Origin: Larus michahellis
Lineage: Eukaryota; Chordata; Aves; Charadriiformes; Laridae
DNA length: 64,000 nt
Assembly (NCBI RefSeq): GCF_964199755.1
Contig: NC_133901.1
Coordinates: 23,469,583-23,533,582 of the forward strand
Direction of reading: 5' to 3'
Shown here: positions 10,874 to 21,260 of the stretch, one piece after another
Layout: each line of letters opens with the position of its first letter
Position numbering within the stretch: the stretch's first letter is position 1
Notes under the pieces: model-generated
Told to the model about the DNA's origin: nothing
Database searches by the model: none
What the model saw: the letters and a program-made list of their open reading frames with translations, nothing else
Made by a program: the position numbers and the translations under genes

Positions 10874-13800
10874 CTGGGAGAGGGAGAGAAAAAGGCAGAA
10901 GAATTAATGAAAAACACATCAGGAAAACACTGTTGCTTCTGGAGATGACAGGCACTATTATTTTGTTTACCTGTGTTCTGGCATTGTTTCTCTATGTTCA
11001 AGTTTTTGTTTTGCAATTAAGCAAAATCTTAGCTTTTCCAGCAAATAGCAGATCTTTGAGGAATGAAGAACTGCCCCTTGCTTCCAGTCCTTATGCCTCT
11101 TAATAAACATCAGAGAGGGGAAGGGATATTTTTCTATTAGTGCAAGATGTAGAAGTAGCTTCACTACGTACATAGCCATGAATAACGTAAATGAAGGGTC
11201 TGAGTTGGTCCTTTTTTGCTCTTACTTGCACGTTTCAGTGCTGTCACCATGCTGGCTTCCGTAAATATACCATGACTTCGTATCAGTATTTCCAACAGTG
11301 GCAAGCCTATTTATGAAGTCCTACATATTGCTGTCATTAATTTTAAACTTTGAATTGTTAGTGTTTAATTCAATCTTTAATCTTTTAAGGTAACTTTTGC
11401 TTTCTCTGCAGAATATCTGAACAGCTTTAGTCTTTTTCAAATCCAGGAAGCTGCCCCAGCTGAGATCCCATCTGAGAAAATGCAGAAGTCAGTACGCTTC
11501 AGTTGACCTCATCCTGAGTGGAACTGGGCTGACCGAAGTTAGGGACACTGTTGTGAGATAGGATATCCCACCCCAAATTAAGTGCCCAAACTATGGTCAG
11601 AAAACTACTAATCATGCTGAGATACAGACCAGGTTTGCTCCTGAGATGGAATTAGAAGGCAGGTGTCCTTATCACTTGAGCTGAAATAACTCAAATAATC
11701 CAGGCTGTGTCTCATGATCTCAAACTCCCCTAAAAATATGTGGTCATGTTGATTCTGCATCTCAGAAAACCAGCCTGAATTTTTGGGGCAGAGAGGATGT
11801 TATTCGGTGTCCTATTAATTAGCAAAAGTTGGTCAGATAGCCCGATTATTTATGTTCTGGTGTATCTGCCCTTAAAAAGTCAAAGACCAGCATCTGTGAT
11901 CCTAAATGCTGCACTAAAAGGCAAAAGGGAAGAATGATGGCGGCACAAGGAAAGAGCAAGTTGTCCAGATTTCTGTAGATGAAAGAGGGAATTAAATTGT
12001 CCTTTGGCATAGCAGTTTCTTTCTGGGTAAACTTTTGAAGATGAATTGGCTAAGCATTAAATGGGAAGTAGAATCATAGAATAATTTGGGTTGGAAGGGA
12101 CCTTTTAAAGGTCATCTAGTCCAAGCCCCCTGCCATAAGCAGGGACATCTTCAACTAGATCAGGTTGCTCAGAGCCATATCCAACCTGAGCTTGAATGTT
12201 TCCAGGGATGGGGCACCTACCACCTCTCTGGGCAACCTGTGCCAATGTTTCACCACCCCCATTGTGGGGGGAAAAAAAAAAAGTCTTAAAATCTTCCTTG
12301 TATCTAGTCTAAATCTTCCCTTTGTTTAGCTTAAAATCATAACCCCTTGTCCTATTGCAATGGGCCCTGCAAAAAAGTTTGTCCCCATATTCTGATAAGT
12401 CCCCTTTAAGTACTGAAAGGCTGCAACACGGTCTCCTTGGAGCCTTCTCCAGGATGAACAACCCCAACTCTCTCAGCCTGTCTCCATAGGAGAGGTATTC
12501 CACCCCTCCGATCCTTTTTGTGGCCCTCCTCTGCACCCTCTCCAACAGGTCCATGTCTTTCCTGTGCTGAGGGCTCCAGAGCTGGATGCAGTACTCCAGG
12601 TGGGGCCTCTGGAGTAAGTTAATAGCACTCACCTGAGTCACTATGTTCAGTCCCAGGCCTTTTGAATCCACGACGACTACTGTAAGAATGGTCTGAATCA
12701 CCAGTGCAACAAAGTTGTTGAATCCAAACATCAAGGCGTAGCGCTCCATGCTCAGATTGACTGCAATCTGGAACCTAAGGTGAGACTGGCAGGTCAGTTA
12801 CTTCACACTGTGTGAAAGGTTGTTCCTCTCAATTTAGTTGATGAAGAAAAACCATCCATACAGATGATATATTAAGGATGGAGTAAATAGTGCAAATAAT
12901 GCTTCATTTGTTTGCTTCCTTGTTTGCTCCAAGCAACATCTTGACTACCATAGTGTATTTTGATGTTATTTTTACTTGCCTGTGTTGCTTTTCCAAAACA
13001 TGTTATCTGGTGATCTGCTTTATCCAGTTAGGAATCAGATCTCTTTAATCATCCTCTTTGTTTCTCCTCTACCTTCACAAACTGTGCAAGACAGGTTGTA
13101 AAGTCTCCACAGAGGCTTTGAAAGACATGTCCAGACAAAACCCTGACCTGACCTGGCATTGGCAGGAGTTCTGCCCTGGCTGGGATGTTAGACTAGAAGG
13201 TCACTATGGGTATCTTCTAACCAACTTTTCTATGATGGTGTGAATCACTTCTTGCTTTGTGGCTGGACAGTTGAGGTAGCATACCATTTATTTCTGTCAA
13301 GAGTCTGTAGATTTGCCTTGCAATTTCTTTTTTGACAATAATTGGAACACCTTTTCTTGCAATATTTACCTCCAAAGTTTCTATCTGAACAAATATGTGC
13401 TAGTCCTGCAGCACCCTCTTGGTTTTTATCAGGGCTTTTTTTGTGCAAGCTTTTACTTTTTTTTTTTTTTGGTAGAATATGCTGAAGTAGTCCAGGTGTG
13501 ATCCACTACAATGTACTAACAATCCACCAAGATGAAAACCGAGGATTCACTTGGCTTCATTAGGTATACCTTTTGTCATGCATTACAGTTTTAGCAGTTT
13601 TTTGAAATGATATCTGAATCATTTGGGGGTTTGACATAAAAAATTCACTGGGTATTTTTGTTAATGAAATAGTTTGGCATGTCTAAAGACATTCCAATAA
13701 ATAAAATAACTGGAGTAATAAAAATGTTTTATATTTATTACACAGATTATATATTTTTTTATTTATATTATTTTTATTTTTCTATTTCTGACAACAGAAT

Positions 13801-16800
13801 AGCTTGATCTCCTAAGAGAGTCTGAGGTTTTTATATGTCCAATGTTTTCTTTTCTTGTTTACATCATGGTATCATTAAGGGTTATATGTATAAAATTATG
13901 TTGGGGAATACTGTATGCCGAATCTTTTCTTGCATTCATGCAATTCATAGCTTGCTAACAAGTATATCAGCAAGCTGGTCTAGACGTAATTGGATCTTAA
14001 GGGATGGTTTTCTAGGCATGCTTGTCCCTCTTGTTCACTTGGCATCTTCTATGCCAGGAAGAAGGAAAATAGCTTATATGTTTTGCTGTTACTATTGCCT
14101 TTAGTAATAAAGATGCCTTGTACGTTGTTTAATTTCTGCCTAGGTATACGTTCAATGTCCTTTTAATAATTTTTTTATGGTTGTTTAGAAGAATGAAAAC
14201 AGCATAACTAGACACTTAAGTGTCCTTGTCTTTACCTAAACAGTTATGTCTAGCATTAGATCGGTGACCTCTGAGTAAAAGGAGGGATGTCCAAACTTAA
14301 AGTACTGTTGGTATTTTGTGTATAATAGTAGCACTGTAAGGTTTTATACTTACGTTGCTATTGTTATGAGGAGCATATAGCATGCTTTGAAAATGAGATA
14401 GCCGGCGTAACATGCCCAGATGTTGGTAGTGAAGTGCATGAGAAATAGAGAACCAGCATCTATTGCAGAGAAGATCCCTAAAGCCAGTTCTCCAAAAAGG
14501 TCCCAGTTAATTTTCATATATTGTACTACAAAAGATGTTACCGAACCTAGAAAAAGAGGAAAAAAACCATGTAAATATTGTATCTGTTCTATATCCTACA
14601 TCACCAAGTCTTGCTACCCTCACATGCTGAAAGGCAATGCTGAAGAATGATGCAGAATAGCTCTGGAAAGCATTTCTAATCACTTCTAAGTTGTGCAGAT
14701 GACTGGTCATTTTTAGACAACCGCATAAATCAAGTGTCTGCCATTCCTTTCTTAATGTTTTATTCACAGGATAAACTCTTATATAGAAAGATTCATTATT
14801 TATCTGTCTGTACCCAGCATGTATCTCTAGGGAGAGAATTAGTAACACAGTTTGGAATTCAAGAAGAACAATTCTTCCAGCTTCCACTAGCTTACTTTAT
14901 AGATAAGTTAGTAAATAATTACCTTCTAGTGTAACAGTTTAGCTCAGTGCAGCTAAACTCTCGAAAAAGGGAGTTTTGTGAGGTATCAAGTGAATGTGTT
15001 CAGGGAAATGAGAAAGGACAGGCACTGTTTGCTTTTGGTGGGCCTGCTACAAAGATGCATCTGTTGCAAAGGCAAACCTATCCATCTTAGGGTTCTCATC
15101 CAATTTTAAAACTCCTGCACCTCTACATTGAGAAACGGGCAATTCCGTGAGAAAGAGGAATTCACCAATGAGTAGACACTACAGGAGTTGCGTGCTTCTA
15201 ATTCGTAATTCAGCTGGTCGTTTTAGTTCCCCACCTCAAGACGAGAGTGATTTTTAATCTTAGAAGTATCTGTTTCTCCTTAATGACTGTGAGGCTAACC
15301 TGAATGACCAGGTATGATGTAGATGTGTTTATTTTCCCTGGTGGGTCACACCCCAATGTCTTGTGCAAGTTCTCTACAGCAGCACAATATGAATATGTGA
15401 AACACTGCCAAGCCAGGGTGGTATCTTCTGATGTTAGCTTTTGATAACATTACTTTGCTTATACGGTGCGGGCATCTGCTTCCGGTGGAAGAGAGTAATG
15501 GTTAATATCAGTAGCGTAATGAATTCAATAAGGTCTTTTCTGCAAATTTCCATATCTTGAAATGACTAAAATTCTTCTTTCCCTCCTGCTGCGCAAGAGT
15601 ATTTCACTAGCAAGATCTTAATGAGAGGATTATGTTCTTTTACACTAAAATATTTATGAAAAACTTCTTTCATCTGCGTAAGCTGATACCGTTGTTATGG
15701 GGACTGTGTGATATTTGTTTGGGGAAAAAAAAAAACCCCAAAAGAAACACGGGTACCTCTGAATGGATTTAGAAGCTGGATGCAAGGTCCATGTGACTTG
15801 TACACACTCTGCATACCAGTAGGATAAAGTTGGGTGTCCCAGCCATAAAGAAAAATAGCATAGCTTGCATTTGAACAGTTTTGTACACCACAGAACTAGA
15901 TTTTGAGTGCCCAATGCATACGCTGGCTTCCTGGAGCATCTGCAATGGACTGGCACTTTAAAAATGTTCTAAAGTAAAACTTCAGAAGCTGTCTTTGTGA
16001 TCGATGCTTAGACACTAACTTACTCAGAAAAGTTGCTATTGCTTCAACCGCTCCATTGTACACTGCAGAGCTGTGAGAGGGGGCTCTGAAGTCCCACAGC
16101 ACTTGGATATAGTTCAGAACCTGGTTGAAGCCTGCTGTAGCCAGAGCCCACCACAGGGACCAGTAGAGAAGTTTCCTAGAGCTGTAGCAGTCCCTCAGGT
16201 CCTTGCTCAGCTGCACCAGGACTCTGAGCACATGATTCTGGGGCTCGGCGTTATCAGCCTGCGCTTTGGGTGTTGGTCCCCTGTCAGCAGATACGGAGCC
16301 CTCATCCTCGTGGCAGCTCGATGGCCCATCGGGGCCAACTGAGGCCACGGCGGCTTTATCTGGTGCTGGGGGAGTTGGCGAGACATCCTTCCTGTGGAAG
16401 AACATGCTCTTTTGAGGCATTGGGAGGAAAAAGGAACACACGAATGCCAGGGACACGGAAGCCAAAGTAATGGCGTTAAGGTGAAAGTAGGATACGTCTG
16501 CTAAGGAAACCAGCAGCTGTCCCAGCACGGCGGCAACGGTGGCCGCAACCAGGGTGATACTTCTGCAATAGCTCGTCACTCTCTGATAGTGATCGGGGCT
16601 GACGACGCTGTAGATGTAGGCGTAATAAGCGACCTCAGTGGCTGTCGCCATCCCGTAGAAGAATTCCACCATCTGCATGGCCAGCACTCCGTGTGCGAAG
16701 AGCAGCAAGAGCCACGTGATGATGAAGCTGATGCCCTGGAGGTGGAGGACGGGCTTGTAGCGCGCGTAGTCTGTAATCAGGAAGACTGGGAAAAGGAGTG

Positions 16801-17317
16801 CAAGGTAGGAGTATGTCCAAACTGGGAAAATCTGGTTGGTAACCTAGAAGAGAAGAGGAAATCTCTGTGTTGTTACTCTTGGGAAAAGTAGTTCATTTAT
16901 TTAAAATGGCTTTGTAGAGGAAAGTTTTTGCTCTGAAGGAATTCATAAAATATATAACCACACCGAAGCAGCATATGACTGTTGAACAGGCAAGTGGATC
17001 TTAAATCCATTAAATGGTTCTTTTATTTATGCCATCTGCTGCAAATTGTGACCTGCCAAAGCTGGTTATAGTGTGCTTTTTTTTTCTTTTCTTAAAAACT
17101 TTGTTCAAAGTTTGTCTTTTTTTTTTTTGCTGTTCCATATAAAAGAAAAGGCAAAGTGAAATCATACCTCATCTATGGTCAGGTTTTTATCTGGCCCTGT
17201 TAGATAAGGGGTTAGGAAAGGTTCTGATGGTTTCATCATGTAGAAGAATCCGTAGAGGCAGAGAATCAAGGTGGGAAAAATCCAAGTGCTGCTTTTTTCT
17301 TGCTTCCAGCAATCCAT
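10694..17317 (-). CDS. SLC19A3: Thiamine transporter 2-like gene, copy B (complete, 5 coding exons)
   Basis: Solute carrier family 19 member of the major facilitator type, a plasma-membrane thiamine importer in the known family. Coding exons on the minus strand are 17317-17168, 16843-16024, 14546-14354, 12774-12633 and 10873-10694. They join in frame to 495 codons including the stop, giving 494 residues, close to the roughly 496 of human SLC19A3. All introns have GT/AG ends. The family motif [11 protein letters not shown] is present, with an N-glycosylation sequon at Asn45. Hydrophobic helices occur in every exon, with a long polar loop in exon 2 (residues about 200-245) and a short basic/polar C-terminal tail. 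The next gene downstream on the same strand is a paralogue (copy A). Exon 2 is almost identical to that of copy A although exons 1 and 3 are not. The family call is very sure; one-to-one orthology with mammalian SLC19A3 rather than a sister paralogue is less sure. Confidence 0.93.
10874..12632 (-). other. Copy B intron 4, largely filled by a CR1 insertion
   Basis: Between GTGAGT at 12632 and CTCCCAG at 10874. The 5' part of the intron, from about 12622 down to 12071, is CR1 sequence. The rest shows no recognisable feature. Confidence 0.85.
12071..12622 (-). mobile_element. CR1 LINE, 5'-truncated, 3' end present
   Basis: On the minus strand it encodes the C-terminal part of CR1 reverse transcriptase: [20 protein letters not shown], then [20 protein letters not shown] and DRLRELGLF. 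It continues through the CR1 3' UTR to the typical terminal region, which on the plus strand reads agaatcatagaataatttgg. A short A run at 12270-12281 interrupts it. It starts only about ten bases beyond the exon 4 splice donor of SLC19A3 copy B. Nothing suggests it is active. Confidence 0.92.
12633..12774 (-). CDS. SLC19A3: SLC19A3 copy B, coding exon 4 (142 nt)
   Basis: Acceptor CCTTAG, donor CAG|GTGAGT. It encodes [20 protein letters not shown] and then a helix ending LGLNIVTQ, as in SLC19A2/3. Open reading continues past the donor into CR1 LINE sequence, so a naive ORF call wrongly fuses the transporter to reverse transcriptase residues. Confidence 0.93.
12775..14353 (-). other. Copy B intron 3
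   Basis: No exon recognised. Contains a short CR1-like 3' remnant near 13165-13245, a T run near 13457-13472 and a strongly AT-rich patch near 13721-13795. Confidence 0.7.
13165..13245 (+). mobile_element. Possible CR1 3'-end remnant
   Basis: The words gttagactagaaggtcacta and cttctaaccaacttttctat followed by gatggtgtgaa resemble the CR1 3' terminus (gttggactagatgatct...ccttccaacc...ttctatgattctatga) with several differences. Short and degraded. Confidence 0.5.
14354..14546 (-). CDS. SLC19A3: SLC19A3 copy B, coding exon 3 (193 nt)
   Basis: Acceptor TTTTTCTAG, donor AC|GTAAGT. It reads [16 protein letters not shown] through [16 protein letters not shown] to LLITIA, typical of the SLC19 C-terminal helices. 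It joins exon 2 through a split Ser codon. It is 52/64 residues identical to the matching exon of copy A (165-357). Confidence 0.93.
14547..16023 (-). other. Copy B intron 2
   Basis: About 1.5 kb between exons 2 and 3. No repeat or exon recognised apart from a short A/C run near 15722-15745. It shows no obvious similarity to copy A intron 2. Confidence 0.65.
16024..16843 (-). CDS. SLC19A3: SLC19A3 copy B, coding exon 2 (820 nt)
   Basis: Starts VTNQIFPVW after acceptor TTCTAG, and ends IATFL plus one base before donor GTAAGT. It encodes several membrane helices (for example around [20 protein letters not shown] and [12 protein letters not shown]), the polar central loop, and the helices after it. 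The exon is markedly richer in GC than its surroundings. It matches copy A exon 2 at 815 of 820 positions across 16032-16851. Confidence 0.95.
16844..17167 (-). other. Copy B intron 1
   Basis: A 324-bp intron from GTATGA to TTCTAG with two pyrimidine-rich runs on the plus strand (17080-17094 and 17117-17129). Only the last seven bases before the acceptor match copy A. Confidence 0.8.
17168..17317 (-). CDS. SLC19A3: SLC19A3 copy B, coding exon 1 (50 codons)
   Basis: Begins [12 protein letters not shown] and ends NLTIDE before donor GAG|GTATGA. An in-frame ATG lies 18 codons upstream, but the intervening bases contain a branch-point-like TTCTAAC and a pyrimidine tract ending in TCCTCAG and CTGCAG just before the MDC start. 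They therefore read as the end of a 5'-UTR intron, so the MDC start is preferred. It encodes the first membrane helix and the conserved [16 protein letters not shown] segment. Confidence 0.92.
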
Positions 17318-19039
17318 GGTCTCTGCAGCAAAGCTGAGGAGGAAGTTTGTTAGAAGAATGATACTGCCCATGCAATTGCAGAGATGTCTTGTAATTGATT
17401 TTTATTTTGTGGTTTCTAATGCTAAGGAGTGCTCTTTAGAGGCTGGCAGTTGGAAAACATTTTTCTTCATAACTTTAAAGTGAACAGCTTTTCCTTACAT
17501 TTGCTGTTTGTCTTTGTAGATAGTGTATAAAGACTATAACTGGGAGAAAAATTACGCTGTCATTCAGTCTGCACTGATCAAGCTAACCACAGGAAAAGCG
17601 TTTCTAGACAAAAATCACTGAAGACAGCTGAGCACTGAGATTCACCTGACACCATGACTGATCACAGCCAAGCACCATGTCGAATGACAAGTAACTAGTT
17701 CAGGATTGCTGTTTTTTTTTTTTTTTTTTCTTTTTTGCCTCCTAGAATGCACATGACGTTCCTGTTATGGAAAGCTGGTAACTCTGGAGCCTAGTAGATG
17801 AGAGTCACTAGTAAATACAGAAAGAATGTGTCAAGCTAGATCCTCAGCTGGAATTAACTGTGTCAGAAGTCCAGTTTGGATACAGCCATCCTATTTTCAA
17901 TCTATTAAAAAAAAACCCCATTTGTGGTCACTGAAAGCAATAGTTCACACTAAAATTAAATGAAACATATTTTTGTTCTTGTCTCCATCTGAGACTTATG
18001 GAATAAATTAAACTTCGCAACTCTGCTGGACAGACCCCAAAGGGAAGTAAAAATGGGCATAATGGGGGGGCATGCAAAGGAAACAGACAGTAAGTTATAC
18101 TCCATGTTGGTATAGGCAATGTCAGGAATCTAAACATGTACAATTTATCTTTTACGCCCTCTGGAAGGTGCTCATTGCCAGCTGGGATTTCCATCACTCT
18201 GCTTTTAACTTTTACCTGTTTACTTCCTGAGAACTTGTGTTTTCAGGCAGAAGTTTTAATCTTAAAAATGAAGTATTTTGCAGGCAGTGTTTTTCCTCAA
18301 ACTTTTTTGTGAAAGCTGAGGAAAGATCTCTTCCAAAACAGCCAAAAATGTTCATGTACCTGTTGACTACATCACTCCAGAATGGGTGGGCAGACAATCC
18401 TCTCATAGGGTGTAATACATAACGTATAAGGCAGCAAGAATTACGCATCTTCTTTTCTAACTTCACACCATGACAGCATTTTACTAATGACCTAACACAC
18501 TAAGATATGGGTGCAGATCAAAGGGAATTTGAATTATTTTATGCGTAACAGCTTAAACCATTGACTTCACATCAGAAATTAGTTTAGCTCTGTGTCAGCT
18601 CTGTAGCGTGAACCACTAGAGGGCAAGATGACGCCAGCAAAGGAAAAATGTTATATGCAGGAATGTGGGACATTCAGTGTGCTCAGGGAAAGAAGCATTT
18701 CTGCCCCTTCTTCCTCCCGTTGTTGTAATAGCTTCTGCTGCAAACATGGCTTTGGCAGGACTGGTTTTGGCCCTGCCCAGGATTACAGTCACTTAGTCAC
18801 CATAACATCCCCTCACTCTCCTTTCACATGATAATCATTACAGTGTTACAGCACCCTAATACCAAGTGAATGGTTTATGTCGTACCCAGAGGTTCTGAGA
18901 AAGGCATCAGGATGGGAAATGAAAAGCATCTCTAGCACTGTAACGAAGAACATTTGTACAAGTTAGCCAGGTTGTATTTTTCCCTTCCCAGCCTAGATTC
19001 TCTGCTCCCGTCTGCTTCAGGTCCTGCCACGTTTAGTGG

Positions 19040-19112
19040 TAACTTGGCAGTGCTGGGTTAATGGTTGGACTTGATGATCTTAAAGGTCTCTTCCAACCAA
19101 AACAATTCTATG
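19040..19112 (+). mobile_element. CR1 3'-terminal fragment
   Basis: Contains gttggacttgatgatcttaa aggtctcttccaacc followed by attctatg, matching the CR1 3' end in plus orientation. Only about 70 bases remain. Confidence 0.8.
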
Positions 19113-21000
19113 TTTGCTCTCCCCCTGGTAGGCTGTGTGACACAAAGGCAGCAGGTCTCATGGATCCTTTCAAAATGTCCCGCACCTTGGGAGGTGAGTG
19201 GGGCAAACTGCTGTATTCCCAGGGCTCGCAGCGTAATCTGTGTTGCACCTCTGCTGCTGCCCGCCTGTGGCAGGGCTGTGCCACCGTTTGCAGTAATTTC
19301 TGTTTTGAGCTATGTACAGAAAAACTTAAGTTGTGCCCTGGTCACTGCGTGCCTCCAGTCCCAGCACATGCACTGTTTGGGGTTTTCTGCTAGATATCCA
19401 CCTCTAATCTGTAGATTTACTCTTTGAGGCACCTGTGAAGTCAGATGAGAATTTTCCCACCCGATTTAAGCAGCTGTGCAGGAAAATACCTGCTGCTGGT
19501 GCTGAGTGGGGAAAGGCAGTGGACTGAGGGCTCTCAGCCTGCTTTGACCTTGGGGAGCAGGAGGTGGGTGCTGCTCCATCTGCAGTGGGTGGGATGGAGC
19601 CTCACACCCCAGCCCATCGCTGTTGGTGAAGGGCTCTGCTGCAGCCCCAGCTCAGCTCTGCCGGCTGCTGGTATAACTGCTCCTTTCTGTATTCATAAAC
19701 ACAAACCTCTGACAGCGAGACCTCCACCTTCGTGCTTAAGGGGGAGGGATCCAAATCGTTCCCATTCAGTCAGCCCTTATGGTCAACTTATCTTTCACAA
19801 ATGTAGGTCTGTCTTAACTTTTGGGGAGTTGATGGGATGCCTTGGTGTCATTCTGCGGCTAAACAATCCTCTGTTTCTTGTTTCCCCCAGTCCATTCTTG
19901 GTTAATGCCAGAGCTGTCACCTGTTCTCCCACACACCCTGACCCAGCCTCCCAGTTCCCCACTGGACTGCTCTCTTCTTTCCTCCTTTTTTCCTTTGTCA
20001 CTGCAGGAATTTTGATTTCCAAAGTTCATATATAATCATACCTTGTCTGCTGGAGCTTCTGCTGGAGCTCTTCCTTTCTTACTTCCAAAGGAAAAGTCCT
20101 CTTTCTGTATTTCCAGTCTTTCTTCTGGCTGTCCTGTGTGTAATGCGGCTACTGGACTCTCTTTGGGTTTTGTGCTTTTCCTGTTCTTCTGGTATTTCAG
20201 CTTGCCCTCATGACACCTCCTTTGAAACCATTTCCAGCTGGCTTGCTTTCAGCACCCTTAAAGGAACAGCCAGACAATCCTGGCCTTGCCCAAAGGCAGA
20301 AGTAAATCAAGACCCAAACTGCAGTTTGGTGCTTGACTGGCACAAAAGCAATAGAGCTAATCCTGTTCCCAAAGAATTTTGGATCTGTTTTACGGGGTGC
20401 ATGGATCTGTTTTACATGGTATGAGGCCTGGGACCCACCTGTGTCTCAAACTGGTCTATATTAAAGATGGAGCAGTAGCTATGCATGGGTAACAACAGAG
20501 ATGAGGGAGGACAAATATCAGTGTTCCAAGATATAAATGTTTCCCCACTAAATACATGGGGTTTCATACTATTCTGGCAGGTTTAAAAAATAAAACACTC
20601 TGCTCTGCTTCCCCTTGACTGCTGTTTGTTAGGAAATTTCTCAGATGTTTGGCTTAGGCTGGTTCTCACAGTCCTACTGAAGGCGGAGATGGCCCTCTAG
20701 TCATCTTCAGAAGATCCTGTGGGACTCACAACAGCAAAGGATGCTATCTGATTTGCACAAAAAGTATGTATCTACAAATCTAGATCCATTCCCACCCTGG
20801 TCTTACAGCATATAGGTCTGGAACAAGGGATATAACAATTACTTAGGAATGTAACCCAACAGAGTAGGAAAATGATAAATTTGTAAATAACAATGAATTA
20901 TCCAATAATTTTAGAGGAAGGCAGCTCTTCAGTTCATGCACAGTAAAATGGTAGAGTAACTTTAGGGAGTTATACAGGAATATGAAAACCATACGAAATT

Positions 21001-21260
21001 CCCTGCTGCGTCAGATGAGTTGCCCTACTAGGCCAGTCCTTTGCCTTCAGCCTTGGCCATGCTTTGCAGCCTTTTTGCCTCCTACTCCTCAGCAGTCAAA
21101 GTTACAGGATTAGTGACATTAGAGGGGCCATCCCTGCCTGTTGCCTTTATGTCATTTGTTTGTTGATCTGTTATCCGCGAATTCATCTGATCCTGCCTGG
21201 GACACTGCTGTATACTTATGTGAGCTTTTGTGATGTATGTGATACTAATGCATGAAAAAA
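21001..21260 (-). mobile_element. Possible ancient CR1-type relic
   Basis: Words such as ctactaggccagtcctttgc, cttggccatgc, ggggccatccctgcctgttg and gcgaattcatctgat recall, from memory, the 3' region of older reptile/bird CR1 subfamilies (reverse complement). Divergence is high and borders are guesses. Confidence 0.4.

Noticed and set aside
12309-12749. 146-codon ORF joining transporter residues to reverse transcriptase residues
   Set aside because: A good splice donor (CAG|GTGAGT) separates the transporter exon from the CR1 sequence, and a proper terminal exon exists at 10694-10873. Not treated as a real fusion gene.
17318-17371. In-frame upstream ATG giving SLC19A3 copy B an 18-residue N-terminal extension
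   Set aside because: The region carries a branch-point-like CTAAC and a pyrimidine tract with AG, so it is most likely the end of a 5'-UTR intron. The family starts at MDC.
19445-20035. 196-codon plus-strand ORF, the longest in the SLC19A3-CCL20 interval
   Set aside because: No domain, signal or membrane pattern, no splice-linked partner, and it lies in a GC-richer patch where stops are rarer. It reads as chance.
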